DNA of 47,344 bases from an uncultured Faecalibacterium sp. (GCA_934518555.1 CAKSXW010000011.1:1-47344); one strand, 5' to 3'; positions 1 to 7,861 are shown, counted from the stretch's first letter. Made by a program: numbers and translations. Notes: generated by a model not told the origin, from the letters alone.

Positions 1-519
1 TTCAACGATGAAATCATCGAACGGCTGATAGATTTGGTCATGGAAGCCCAGCAGAAGGAGAACACCCGGCTGCCTGTTCTGAAAGAGCAGCTCCGGGACA
101 CGGAGAAGCGGCTGGCAAACCTTTTGGAAGCCATTGAACAGGGCATCCTGACCCCGACCACCAAGCAGCGGTTGGACGAACTGGAAGCCCGGAAAGAAGC
201 CCTGAACACCAGCATTCTGGAAGAAGAGCTGAAAAAGCCCGTCCTGACCCGTGAGTGGATTCGGTTCTGGCTTGAAAAATTCCGCAAGGGTGACGTGGGC
301 AGCACGGAACACCAGCGGCAGATCATTGATACCTTTGTCAACTCGGTCTATGTCTTTGATGACCGGGTCGTGCTCAATTTCAACTTCACGGATGATGCCA
401 AAACGGTCACTCGTGAGGAAGTGTTGGGTTCGAGTGCTGTGGACAATGCTCCACCAAAACAAGAGCCTCTGACTTCGGTCAGGGGCTTTTTTGTTGCGTC
501 ATCCACCAACCCACGTTAG
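1..519 (+). CDS. Large serine recombinase, C-terminal fragment (5' end outside window)
   Basis: The frame is open from base 1 and ends at a TAG at 517-519, so only the last 172 codons are present. The fragment holds a heptad-rich helical region (roughly codons 12-75, rich in E, K and L) and a final segment with REWIRFWLEKF and RQIIDTFVNSVYV. This is the coiled-coil plus C-terminal part of large serine recombinases that integrate phages and conjugative elements. The resolvase catalytic domain and zinc ribbon would lie upstream of the window. The last 18 or so codons run through a terminator hairpin, a layout I recall from other Firmicute recombinases of this group. It marks the end of an integrated element. 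Whether the gene is intact cannot be judged here. Confidence 0.8.
   Translation, partial: FNDEIIERLIDLVMEAQQKENTRLPVLKEQLRDTEKRLANLLEAIEQGILTPTTKQRLDELEARKEALNTSILEEELKKPVLTREWIRFWLEKFRKGDVGSTEHQRQIIDTFVNSVYVFDDRVVLNFNFTDDAKTVTREEVLGSSAVDNAPPKQEPLTSVRGFFVASSTNPR
464..492 (+). terminator. Rho-independent terminator inside the recombinase 3' end
   Basis: A 10-bp stem (464-473 with 478-487, one G-U pair) is closed by a TTCG tetraloop and followed by a run of seven T from 486 or 487. It lies before the recombinase stop codon, within the reading frame. Confidence 0.75.
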
Positions 520-520
520 C

Positions 521-543
521 GCAGGGCGGTACAGGACTCGAAC
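521..543 (-). other. tRNA 3'-end-like scrap, possible attachment-site remnant
   Basis: Read on the minus strand this gives GTTCGAGT followed by CCTGT and ACCGCCC, as a T-loop, the 3' half of a T-stem and the 3' half of an acceptor stem would. The matching 5' T-stem half is absent, because the sequence diverges directly before the T-loop. Such a scrap next to a recombinase could be an attachment-site remnant, but chance similarity is possible. Confidence 0.35.
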
Positions 544-609
544 AGCAACGACGACCGCAGCGAAATTGGAATTTCACCGCACCGGAGGGTATTCTTCCAT
601 TGGAAAATA

Positions 610-618
610 TGGTATACT
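610..618 (+). promoter_or_regulatory. Extended -10 promoter of the DUF3784 gene
   Basis: TGGTATACT is a TGn extension joined to a good -10 (TATACT at 613-618). No convincing -35 is seen. It lies 45 bases before the start codon at 663. Confidence 0.55.
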
Positions 619-662
619 CGGCTTAGTTCAACAAATCGGAATTTGTGAAGGAGGAATATGCT

Positions 663-998
663 ATGAATATAGGGTTTTGGCTATGTGGAGTTTTGGTTAT
701 TCCATTTGTGATTATAGGAGTGTTATTTGCAATATTTAAAGAAAGAGCGGCTAAATTTGTTTCGGGATTTAATTCGTTACCGAAAGAAGAACAGGCATTG
801 TATGATAAAGCTCATATTTCTCGTGATATAAAAAATCAGTGTTTTACATGGGCTGGCATAATGTTAGTAGGAGCAGTGTTGTCTTATTTTTTAACACCAT
901 ATATGGCTATTCCGGCTTTTATTATTTGGCTCGTTTTATTTTCCAAAGAGGTTCACTTTGACACGCACAAAGCATTTGAAAAATATTTATTAAAATAA
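663..998 (+). CDS. DUF3784-type small membrane protein
   Basis: A 111-residue protein with one hydrophobic segment at the N-terminus (about residues 3-25) and two close together in the second half (about 65-95). The middle carries the motif F-x-S-G-F-N-S-L-P-K-E-E-Q-x-L-Y-D, typical of the DUF3784 family of unknown function found in Firmicutes and their mobile elements. AAGGAGG at 648-654 fits the ATG at 663; a GTG at 645 in frame lies upstream of that site and is less likely. The gene is clearly AT-richer than everything to its right, in keeping with cargo of the integrated element. Confidence 0.7.
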   Translation: MNIGFWLCGVLVIPFVIIGVLFAIFKERAAKFVSGFNSLPKEEQALYDKAHISRDIKNQCFTWAGIMLVGAVLSYFLTPYMAIPAFIIWLVLFSKEVHFDTHKAFEKYLLK

Positions 999-1083
999 AT
1001 TCCAGTTTGCCGTACTCGTTTCCAGCAGGGTTTGAGGCTCTGCCTTGCCACGGCTTATTGCAGGATAGCTGCCGCCTTACACA

Positions 1084-1121
1084 AAACGCCCCGGACCACG
1101 GGAAAGTGGTCCGGGGCGTTT
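1084..1121 (-). terminator. Terminator of htrA
   Basis: A perfect 16-bp stem (1084-1099 with 1106-1121) with a six-base loop. On the minus strand it is followed by TTTTGT, directly downstream of the htrA stop. It also appears to mark the start of backbone-like sequence. Confidence 0.85.
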
Positions 1122-1151
1122 CTATCTGGAATTCAAAGGCGGCAGAGGCCG

Positions 1152-2522
1152 TCAGCTATTGGAGGCGTTCTTCTCCCCCAGGGTGACGGTGACGGTCTGC
1201 ATCTGGCCCTCCCGGGCAACGGTGATGGACAGGGTGTCCCCGGCAGAGTGCTGCTGCATCAGGGTGCCCAGATCATCCCGTCCGGCGATCTCGCTGCCGT
1301 CCACGCTGATGATGCGGTCCCCGGACTTCAGGCCAGCCTTTTCTGCAGGGCCGCCCTTGGTCACGTCCACGATGTAGACGCCGTAGGCGTTGACCCCCAG
1401 CTGGGCTGCGGTCTGAGCATCCTCCACTGCCAGGTAGGTGATGCCCAGATAGGGGCGGCCGGTAACATAGCCGTTCTCCAGCAGCTCCTGAGACACTTTG
1501 ATGGCGTCGTTGATGGGGATGGCAAAGCCCAGACCCTCGGCGTCACTGGAGGAGGACTTGGCGTTGACGATGCCGATGAGTTCGCCGTTCATGTTGAACA
1601 GGCCGCCGCCGGAGTTGCCGGGGCTGACGGAGGCATCCATCTGGATCAGAGACATGGTGTTGGTGGAGCTGGTGCCCTGGATGGTGACACTGCGGTTCAG
1701 GGCACTGATCATGCCGCCGGTAACGGTGCCGCCCAGCTCGCCCAGGGGGTTGCCCACAGCCATAACGCTCTGGCCCACCTTCAGGTCATCGCTGTTGCCT
1801 ACGGTGGCAGGGGTCAGGCCTGTGGCGTCGATCTTGATGACGGCGATGTCGCTGGAGGTATCCTCTCCCACCAGGGTAGCGTTGTAATCCGTATCCCCGA
1901 TGGTAACGGTGATGGTAGAGGCTCCATCCACCACATGGGCGCAGGTAAGGATGTAGCCGTCAGAGCTGATGATAACGCCGCTGCCGGCACCGCTCTCCAC
2001 CTGGTTCTGGCCGTACCAGGACCACTGGGAGTAGACCACCTGCTCGGTGGTGATGACCACCACGCTGGGGCTTACCAGGTCTGCCACCTGCTCGGTGGTA
2101 AGGCTGCCGGTGCTGGACACAGCGGTAACGGAGCCGTCACTGCCGGAACTGCTGCCGGAGCTGACCGAGGGGGCCACCTGCTGGATGACCACCTTGGTGC
2201 CCCCCACCTGGGCCCCTACATAGCCCCCTGCAAAGCCCATGGCACCTGCCAAAACCAGGGCCACCACGCTGCGGGCGATCTTGCCCCCCTGGAGCTTCTT
2301 CCGGGGCTTTTTGGGAGCTTCCGGGGCCAGGCTCTGAGGGCAGGGCGGCTCCTGGGTGGGCGGCACCGTGCCGGAGCCGTCGGCCTGGGGAGCTGCCTGA
2401 GGCTCCGGGTCGTTATACAGGTTGGCGGTGTTCATGCCGCTGCTGCCCACGTTGGGGTAGCCGGTGTCTCCGCCGCTGTTATTGGAAGCGGAATAGTCGT
2501 ATTCCCACTTGTTTTCATCCAT
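1152..2522 (-). CDS. htrA: HtrA/DegP-type membrane-anchored serine protease
   Basis: A 456-residue S1C protease acting outside the membrane on misfolded or damaged proteins. A Gln/Pro-rich cytoplasmic tail (1-78) with basic KKPRKK is followed by a membrane anchor (about 83-106), a Ser/Gly linker, a trypsin-like domain and one PDZ domain (about 355-450). The catalytic triad is intact: His196 in CAHVVDG, Asp225 in SSDIAV and Ser304 in PGNSGGG. The ATG at 2522 follows GGAAGGAAG; the frame stays open upstream but lacks a better site. Single-gene unit with its own terminator. A TACAAT -10 lies on the minus strand near 2603-2608, without a clear -35. Confidence 0.95.
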   Translation of the reverse strand: MDENKWEYDYSASNNSGGDTGYPNVGSSGMNTANLYNDPEPQAAPQADGSGTVPPTQEPPCPQSLAPEAPKKPRKKLQGGKIARSVVALVLAGAMGFAGGYVGAQVGGTKVVIQQVAPSVSSGSSSGSDGSVTAVSSTGSLTTEQVADLVSPSVVVITTEQVVYSQWSWYGQNQVESGAGSGVIISSDGYILTCAHVVDGASTITVTIGDTDYNATLVGEDTSSDIAVIKIDATGLTPATVGNSDDLKVGQSVMAVGNPLGELGGTVTGGMISALNRSVTIQGTSSTNTMSLIQMDASVSPGNSGGGLFNMNGELIGIVNAKSSSSDAEGLGFAIPINDAIKVSQELLENGYVTGRPYLGITYLAVEDAQTAAQLGVNAYGVYIVDVTKGGPAEKAGLKSGDRIISVDGSEIAGRDDLGTLMQQHSAGDTLSITVAREGQMQTVTVTLGEKNASNS

Positions 2523-2677
2523 CTTTACTACTTCCTTCCCTGAAACGGCTCTGTCCGCCGGGGCTTGCTGCCTCACCGGACCGCCTTGGTTGAACTGCTC
2601 TTATTGTACTCATCAATTGTGAAAAGCAATCGCATGGGCCGTGAAGAAACTGTGAAATAAAGTCCTTCTTTTCCGGC

Positions 2678-2706
2678 TTGACAGCAGCCCTTCTGCTTGC
2701 TATTGT
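2678..2706 (+). promoter_or_regulatory. Sigma-A promoter of the GNAT-MnmM gene
   Basis: TTGACA (2678-2683), a 17-base spacer and TATTGT (2701-2706), 38 bases before the start codon. Confidence 0.75.
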
Positions 2707-2743
2707 AAGGGGGAACGCCTGTGGCGTCAAGGAGGTTTTTGCT

Positions 2744-3610
2744 ATGGAACTGCGCCCCACCGAACAAGGGTTTGCCCTGTATAAAGAAAAGGACTGCATT
2801 GGAGCGTGCCGCCTTTCTCCCACCCCCAAGGGGGCCCGGTTCACCGCCCTGTGGATCCAGCCCCAGTGGCGGCGCAAGGGCTACGGCTCCTACCTGCTGA
2901 AGGAGGTGCTGCGGCACTTTGGGGGCTACCACCGGGACACCGCCACCCTCTTTACCGCTCCCCTGCCCCAGGACCCGGCAGAGCTGGCCTTTTGGGGCAA
3001 GTTCGGCTTTGAGGCCCAGGCAGGCCAGCTGGTGCGCCGCCGCACCCCAGACCTGACGGCGGTAAAATTCGTGCAGGACTTTTTGGCTGCCCGGCTGGCC
3101 AGCCCCCGGCTGTGCGTGGACGCCACCTGCGGCAACGGCGGCGACACCGCCTTTCTCTGTGGGCTCACAGCCCCGGAGGGCAGAGTGCTGGCCTTTGACA
3201 TCCAGCCCCAGGCCATTGCCTCCACCCGTGCCCGGCTGGAAAGCTCCGGTGTCCCGGCCCAGCGGTATGAGCTGGTTTTGGGCAGCCATGCAGACCTATT
3301 ACAGTATGTGCAGCCCGGCACCGCCGATGCGGTGATGTTCAACTTTGGCTGGCTGCCCGGGGCCGACCATGGGGTGTTCTCCACCGCCCAGAGCAGCATC
3401 CCGGCTTTGGAGGCCGCTTTGCAGGCAGTGCGGCCCGGGGGCGTAGTCAGTGCCATCCTCTACAGCGGCCAGGTCATCGGCTGCCAGGAGAAGCAGGCGG
3501 TGCTGACCTGGATGCGAGCACTTCCGCTCAAAAGTTTCACCGTCCTGGTGTGCGATTTTGCCAATTGGGCCGAAACCGCCCCTCTGCCCTGCCTGATCCT
3601 GAAAAAATAA
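2744..3610 (+). CDS. GNAT acetyltransferase fused to MnmM (YtqB)-type tRNA methyltransferase
   Basis: A 288-residue two-domain protein. Residues 1-95 resemble a GNAT N-acetyltransferase, with the acetyl-CoA loop motif R-R-K-G-Y-G at 43-48. Residues 105-288 form a class I SAM methyltransferase of the rRNA_methylase/YtqB family: VDATCGNGGDT at 125-135 binds SAM, Asp152 follows, and FNFGWLPGADH is the family motif IV. YtqB of Bacillus is MnmM, which methylates nm5s2U34 to mnm5s2U34 in tRNA anticodons. The start at 2744 follows AAGGAGG with good spacing. It is inferred that the acetyltransferase half acts on a related step; its substrate is unknown. Own promoter. Confidence 0.85.
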   Translation: MELRPTEQGFALYKEKDCIGACRLSPTPKGARFTALWIQPQWRRKGYGSYLLKEVLRHFGGYHRDTATLFTAPLPQDPAELAFWGKFGFEAQAGQLVRRRTPDLTAVKFVQDFLAARLASPRLCVDATCGNGGDTAFLCGLTAPEGRVLAFDIQPQAIASTRARLESSGVPAQRYELVLGSHADLLQYVQPGTADAVMFNFGWLPGADHGVFSTAQSSIPALEAALQAVRPGGVVSAILYSGQVIGCQEKQAVLTWMRALPLKSFTVLVCDFANWAETAPLPCLILKK

Positions 3611-3619
3611 CAAAAACCC

Positions 3620-3648
3620 TTGCATTATCATGCGTTTTCGTATAGAAT
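3620..3648 (+). promoter_or_regulatory. Probable promoter of prfC
   Basis: TTGCAT (3620-3625), 17 bases and TAGAAT (3643-3648). The leader from here to the prfC start is about 170 bases and contains a repeat element. Confidence 0.6.
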
Positions 3649-3672
3649 AAGGTGCGTATGTGTAAAAATATA

Positions 3673-3720
3673 CTCCTTCCGTCACGGCTGGCACGACGCA
3701 AAGCGGCATGACGGAGAGGG
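3673..3720. repeat. Short palindromic repeat of the window-wide family
   Basis: Imperfect inverted repeat with CCGTCA near the left end and TGACGG followed by AGAGGG at the right end. The same TGACGG/GAGAGGG style recurs in the elements near 10742, 19137 and 41030. It lies in the prfC leader. Confidence 0.55.
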
Positions 3721-3822
3721 TTTTCTCAGAAAGCAGGATGGAGGCTCCCATGTAAGACACCATCTGTCTGCCATTCATTCTCTGCCTCGCAAGGGCAATT
3801 TTTATAGGAGAAGCTACTATTT

Positions 3823-5427
3823 ATGACAAATCGTGAAGAGATCCAGCGCCGCAGGACGTTTGCTATCATCAGCCACCCCGACGCCGGTAAGACCACCCTC
3901 ACTGAGAAGCTGCTGCTGTACGGCGGAGCCATCAACCAGGCCGGTTCCGTTAAGGGCAAGCAGAGTGCCAAGCACGCTGTGTCCGACTGGATGGACATTG
4001 AAAAGCAGCGTGGTATCTCGGTGACCTCCTCGGTGCTGCAGTTCAACTACGCCGGCAAGTGCGTGAACATTCTGGACACCCCGGGCCACCAGGACTTTTC
4101 GGAGGATACCTACCGCACCCTGATGGCAGCCGACTCTGCCGTCATGGTCATCGACGCCGCCAAGGGCGTGGAGGCCCAGACCATCAAGCTGTTCAAGGTG
4201 TGCACCCTGCGCCACATCCCCATCTTTACCTTCATCAACAAGATGGACCGGGAGGCCCGGGACCCCTTTGAGCTGATGGAGAACATTGAGGAGATCCTGG
4301 GCATCAAGACCTACCCCATGAACTGGCCCATCGGCTGCGGCAAAGAGTTCAAGGGCGTGTTTGACCGCAACGCCCGTCAGGTGCTGGCCTTTTCCAGCGA
4401 CGGCCGTGCCAACGGCGTGAAGAAGGTGGACGAGACCACCGCCGAGCTGGGAGACCCGGCTCTGGACGATCTGCTGACCCCCTACCTGCACCAGCAGCTG
4501 GTGGAGGAGATCGAGCTGCTGGACGGTGCCGCCGAGGAGTTTGACCTGGCTAAGGTCCAGCGTGGTGAGCTGAGCCCGGTGTTCTTTGGCTCTGCCCTGA
4601 CCAACTTTGGCGTGGAGCCCTTCCTGGAAAACTTCCTGCAGCTCACCTCTGCCCCTCTGGCCCGGGTGGACTGCCTGACCGGCGAGGCCGTGGACCCCTG
4701 CCGGGATGAGTTCTCTGCCTTTATCTTCAAGATCCAGGCCAACATGAACAAAGCCCACCGGGACCGCATTGCCTTTATGCGGATCTGCTCCGGCAAGTTT
4801 GAGCGTGGCATGGAGGCCTACCATGTGCAGGAGGGCAAGAACATCAAGCTGGCCACCGGTACCCAGCTGATGGCCCAGGACCGTGCCATTGTGGACGAGG
4901 CCTACGCCGGCGACATCATCGGCCTGTTTGACCCGGGCATCTTCTCCATCGGTGACACCCTGTGCACCGGCAAAAAGAAGGTCCAGTTTGCAGGCATTCC
5001 CACCTTCTCTCCCGAGCACTTTGCCCGTATCGAGCAGAAGGACACCATGAAGCGCAAGCAGTTCGTGAAGGGTATGGAGCAGATCGCCCAGGAGGGCGCC
5101 ATCCAGATCTTCCGGGAAGTAGGCGGCGGCATGGAAGAAGTTGTGGTGGGCGTTGTGGGCGTGCTGCAGCTGGAAGTGCTGGAGTACCGTCTGAACACCG
5201 AGTACAACGTGGAGATCCGGATGCAGCAGCTGCCCTTTGAGCAGCTGCGCTGGGTCCAGAACGACCCCGATACCTACAACCTCCGGGACCTGGACCTGAC
5301 CAGCGACACCAAGGCTGTGGAAGATATGAAGGGCAACCGCCTGCTGCTGTTCACCTCCGACTGGGCTGTCCGCTGGGCAGAGACCCACAACGAGACCCTG
5401 CAGCTCAGCGAGTTCGGCAATCTCTGA
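3823..5427 (+). CDS. prfC: Peptide chain release factor 3 (RF3)
   Basis: A 534-residue translational GTPase that removes RF1/RF2 from ribosomes after peptide release. The G1 motif HPDAGKTTLTEK (18-29), the G3 motif DTPGHQDFSED and the G4 motif NKMDREARDP are all present, followed by the domain II beta-barrel and the RF3-type C-terminal domain. Length matches the family (about 530). The ATG at 3823 follows AGGAGA. It is a single gene between its own promoter and a terminator. No oddity seen. Confidence 0.97.
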   Translation: MTNREEIQRRRTFAIISHPDAGKTTLTEKLLLYGGAINQAGSVKGKQSAKHAVSDWMDIEKQRGISVTSSVLQFNYAGKCVNILDTPGHQDFSEDTYRTLMAADSAVMVIDAAKGVEAQTIKLFKVCTLRHIPIFTFINKMDREARDPFELMENIEEILGIKTYPMNWPIGCGKEFKGVFDRNARQVLAFSSDGRANGVKKVDETTAELGDPALDDLLTPYLHQQLVEEIELLDGAAEEFDLAKVQRGELSPVFFGSALTNFGVEPFLENFLQLTSAPLARVDCLTGEAVDPCRDEFSAFIFKIQANMNKAHRDRIAFMRICSGKFERGMEAYHVQEGKNIKLATGTQLMAQDRAIVDEAYAGDIIGLFDPGIFSIGDTLCTGKKKVQFAGIPTFSPEHFARIEQKDTMKRKQFVKGMEQIAQEGAIQIFREVGGGMEEVVVGVVGVLQLEVLEYRLNTEYNVEIRMQQLPFEQLRWVQNDPDTYNLRDLDLTSDTKAVEDMKGNRLLLFTSDWAVRWAETHNETLQLSEFGNL

Positions 5428-5440
5428 TCCTGATTCAAGA

Positions 5441-5468
5441 AGAGCCGCCATCCGGCGGTTCTTTTTTT
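5441..5468 (+). terminator. Terminator of prfC
   Basis: A 9-bp stem (5441-5449 with 5454-5462, one G-U) with loop ATCC and seven T. Confidence 0.85.
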
Positions 5469-5495
5469 GAATAATAGCAAAAACACAACAAAAAA

Positions 5496-5542
5496 TGCCA
5501 GCCGAGAATGAGGGGTTCCCATGGTGGGGAACACTGCTGGCA
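5496..5542 (+). promoter_or_regulatory. Nested leader hairpin before the aldo/keto reductase
   Basis: Outer stem TGCCAGC (5496-5502) with GCTGGCA (5536-5542); inner stem GTTCCC with GGGAAC. The outer right arm touches the ribosome site AGGAGGG at 5542-5548, so folding could limit access. Function is inferred only. Confidence 0.35.
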
Positions 5543-5555
5543 GGAGGGAATGTAT

Positions 5556-6539
5556 ATGAAAAACATCAACATTGGCAAGAGCGGCATTTCGGTGCCCTTT
5601 CTTGGCATGGGCACCTGGGCCATTGGCGGCGGTGCCTGGTGGGGCGACAACGACGACGCTTTGTCGGTAAAGGCCATCCAGACTGCTGCCGAGCAGGGCA
5701 TCCAGTGGATCGACACCGCCCCCATCTACGGGCTGTACCACAGCGAGGAAGTGGTGGGCCAGGCCCTGAAGCACATGGACCGGGACAAGGTAGTGCTGTC
5801 CACCAAGTGCGGCCTGGAATGGCGGCACCAGACCCCCATCCTCCACAAGGTGGTGGACGGGGTCACTGTCTACCGGGACCTGTCGGCCCAGGGCATCATT
5901 GAGGACGTGGAGGACAGCCTGCGCCGTCTGGGCACCGACCACCTGGACGTGCTGTACACCCACTGGCAGAGCCCGGACTTTGGCCTGTACCCTCTGGAGG
6001 AGACCGTGGAGGCCATGATGAAGCTGAAGGACCAGGGCAAGATCCGGGCCATTGGTGCCTCCAACGTTACCGCTGACATCATCCGGGGCTACTGCCAGTA
6101 CGGCCAGCTGGATGTGATCCAGGAAAAGTACAGCCTGCTGACCCGGCGCATCGAAAAGCATCTGCTGCCCACCTGCAAGGAGCTGGGGGTGTCGGTGCAG
6201 GCCTACTCTCCCCTGGAGCAGGGTCTGCTGACCGGCAAGGTCACCATGGACACCACCTACCCGGAGGGCAGCACCCGGAACTCGAACCCCAGCTTCCAGC
6301 CTGCACGCCGGGCCCAGGCCCTTGAACTGCTGGCCAAGTGGAGCGACCTGACCGAGAAGTACCACTGCACCCTGGCCCAGCTGGTCATCGCCCTCACCGG
6401 GCGCATGATCCCGGGGCTCCATGTTCTGTGCGGTGCCCGTACCCCTCAGCAGGTGCTGGACAACGCCGGGGCCCTGGACATCCAGCTGGAGGGTGCCGAC
6501 GCCGTCCGCATGAAGTGGGACGTGGATGCTATCTCCTGA
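5556..6539 (+). CDS. Aldo/keto reductase
   Basis: A 327-residue soluble NAD(P)H-dependent oxidoreductase of the AKR family, acting on aldehydes, ketones or sugars. The catalytic tetrad is visible: Asp53 and Tyr58 in D-T-A-P-I-Y-G, Lys84 in STKCG, and His136 in THWQSPD. The C-terminal half has the typical PLEQGLLTGK and LHVLCGARTPQQ (cofactor phosphate-binding) motifs. Start chosen at the ATG 5556, seven bases after AGGAGGG; an ATG at 5550 lies too close. The substrate cannot be told. Single gene with its own terminator and a structured leader. Confidence 0.92.
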   Translation: MKNINIGKSGISVPFLGMGTWAIGGGAWWGDNDDALSVKAIQTAAEQGIQWIDTAPIYGLYHSEEVVGQALKHMDRDKVVLSTKCGLEWRHQTPILHKVVDGVTVYRDLSAQGIIEDVEDSLRRLGTDHLDVLYTHWQSPDFGLYPLEETVEAMMKLKDQGKIRAIGASNVTADIIRGYCQYGQLDVIQEKYSLLTRRIEKHLLPTCKELGVSVQAYSPLEQGLLTGKVTMDTTYPEGSTRNSNPSFQPARRAQALELLAKWSDLTEKYHCTLAQLVIALTGRMIPGLHVLCGARTPQQVLDNAGALDIQLEGADAVRMKWDVDAIS

Positions 6540-6558
6540 GTTTTCCCCGCAAACACCA

Positions 6559-6594
6559 AGCCCCCTCAGAGCCGCAGCTCCGAGGGGGCTTTTG
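6559..6594 (+). terminator. Terminator of the aldo/keto reductase
   Basis: A 9-bp GC-rich stem (6559-6567 with 6582-6590) followed by TTTTGC. Confidence 0.75.
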
Positions 6595-6612
6595 CTGTGA
6601 TACGGGATCGCT

Positions 6613-7095
6613 TCAGGTAATTTGCAGCATCGCCTGCAATTTTGTTTTGGCCCGGTAGTAGGTCACCCGGGCCCAGGCGGCATTGTGGCCAAAGATGGAG
6701 CCGATCTGCTCAAAGGACAGCTCCCCGAATACCCGGAGGCTGAACACCTCTTTATAGGGCTCCTGCAGCCTGTGGAGGCACTGGTGCACCGTAAAGGCTG
6801 CATCCTTGTCCACCAGCAGCTGGGCAATGTCCGGGCTGTCGGCGGCCTTTGTTTCGGCATCCTCCAGGGGGGCGGTGTGCTTTGCCCGGCGGCAGTGATC
6901 GTAGTAGGCATTCCGGGCCACGGTAAATAGCCAGGCTCGCACATCCTGCCTGCCGTCGTACCCCTTCAGACCCTCCAGGGCCTTGAAAAAGGTCTCCTGG
7001 GTCAGTTCCTCTGCCAGAGCCTCATTGTGGGTAAGGCCCTGCAAAAACAGGCATACGTCCCGGAAGTAGAGCCGGTAGATGGTTTCCACGTCCAT
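6613..7095 (-). CDS. ECF-type sigma factor
   Basis: A 160-residue sigma-70 family protein with only regions 2 and 4. Region 2 (about 5-75) carries ELTQETFFKALEGL and DVRAWLFTVARNAYYDHCRR; region 4 (about 100-155) has EVFSLRVFGELSFEQIGSIFG, a helix-turn-helix for the -35. Start at ATG 7095, with GAGAAGG upstream. It starts two bases after the stop of the anti-sigma gene, so both are translated from one transcript. It probably recognises the TGTAAC-type promoter at 7828-7855 and drives its own operon. Confidence 0.92.
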   Translation of the reverse strand: MDVETIYRLYFRDVCLFLQGLTHNEALAEELTQETFFKALEGLKGYDGRQDVRAWLFTVARNAYYDHCRRAKHTAPLEDAETKAADSPDIAQLLVDKDAAFTVHQCLHRLQEPYKEVFSLRVFGELSFEQIGSIFGHNAAWARVTYYRAKTKLQAMLQIT

Positions 7096-7097
7096 AG

Positions 7098-7784
7098 TCA
7101 GCCCTTCTCGTAGTCGTGTCCGTATTCCTGTTCGGTGCCGTAGGCGTAGTCCGGCGTCCCGTCCGGGTTTTCCCCCGCAATGTACCGTTCCACCTGCTGG
7201 CCATCCTGGTAATATCGGGTCTCGTCGGCACATTTTACCGTCAGCAGCTGGGTACGGGACACCGTGATGCTGGTATCAGACACCGCTGCCCCCAGCAGCC
7301 CCTCCAGGGCCGCGTGGAGGTGGGGGAAGGTATACCGCATGGCCCGGACCGTAATGGCAGGCCGGCCCCAGGCAAAGGAGCCTTCCAGCTCCAGCCGGAC
7401 ATTTTCCCCCTGCACTTCCAGCACGCACAGGTCTGCCTGGTCCTCCCGTTTGCTGTAGGTCCACAGCTGCGCCTGTTCTGCGGTCACCGGGGTCTTTGCG
7501 CTGCCCATCCCCACCACCAGAGCCACGAGGCACAGCACCGTCAGCACCGCTGCCGCCGCCGTGCGGAGGCTCCGCTTTTGCAGGGTCCGCCGGATGCCCT
7601 GCAACGGGGCGTCCGGCTGGGGGTCCGGCTGCACCGGCACCGGCTGTTCCATCTGTTCCAGCTGGGCCCGGCAGTCCGGGCACTCTGCCAGGTGCTGCTC
7701 CACCAGAGCCGTGCTGGCAGGGCTGGCTATCTTTTCAGCATACAGGGGCAGCAGGTCCCGGATCACATCACATTCCATTTTCAT
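7098..7784 (-). CDS. Zinc-finger (zf-HC2) anti-sigma factor, membrane-bound
   Basis: A 228-residue protein. The N-terminal anti-sigma domain has Cys5 and H-L-A-E-C-P-D-C (His31, Cys35, Cys38), the zinc site that clamps ECF sigma factors. A single membrane segment lies at about 76-95. The outer C-terminal domain (100-228) is unlike any sensor I recognise. The start ATG at 7784 has AAAGGAGG eight bases before it. The anti-sigma gene comes first in the operon and the sigma second, the reverse of the common order. Signal sensed: unknown. Confidence 0.85.
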   Translation of the reverse strand: MKMECDVIRDLLPLYAEKIASPASTALVEQHLAECPDCRAQLEQMEQPVPVQPDPQPDAPLQGIRRTLQKRSLRTAAAAVLTVLCLVALVVGMGSAKTPVTAEQAQLWTYSKREDQADLCVLEVQGENVRLELEGSFAWGRPAITVRAMRYTFPHLHAALEGLLGAAVSDTSITVSRTQLLTVKCADETRYYQDGQQVERYIAGENPDGTPDYAYGTEQEYGHDYEKG

Positions 7785-7827
7785 CTTCACGTCCTCCTTT
7801 ACTGGCTTTGTGGAGCCTTTCACCCCA

Positions 7828-7855
7828 ATAACGCAGCAGGAGATAAAACGTTACA
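7828..7855 (-). promoter_or_regulatory. ECF-type promoter of the anti-sigma/sigma operon
   Basis: Minus-strand TGTAAC (7855-7850), 16 bases and CGTTAT (7833-7828). This is the layout of extracytoplasmic-function promoters (AAC at -35, CGT at -10) and not of sigma-A. It suggests autoregulation. Confidence 0.65.
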
Positions 7856-7861
7856 TATTTT

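Noticed and set aside
491..739. 82-codon open frame reading GRYRTRT near its start
   Set aside because: This peptide pattern comes from translated tRNA-like sequence; the frame overlaps the true DUF3784 start.
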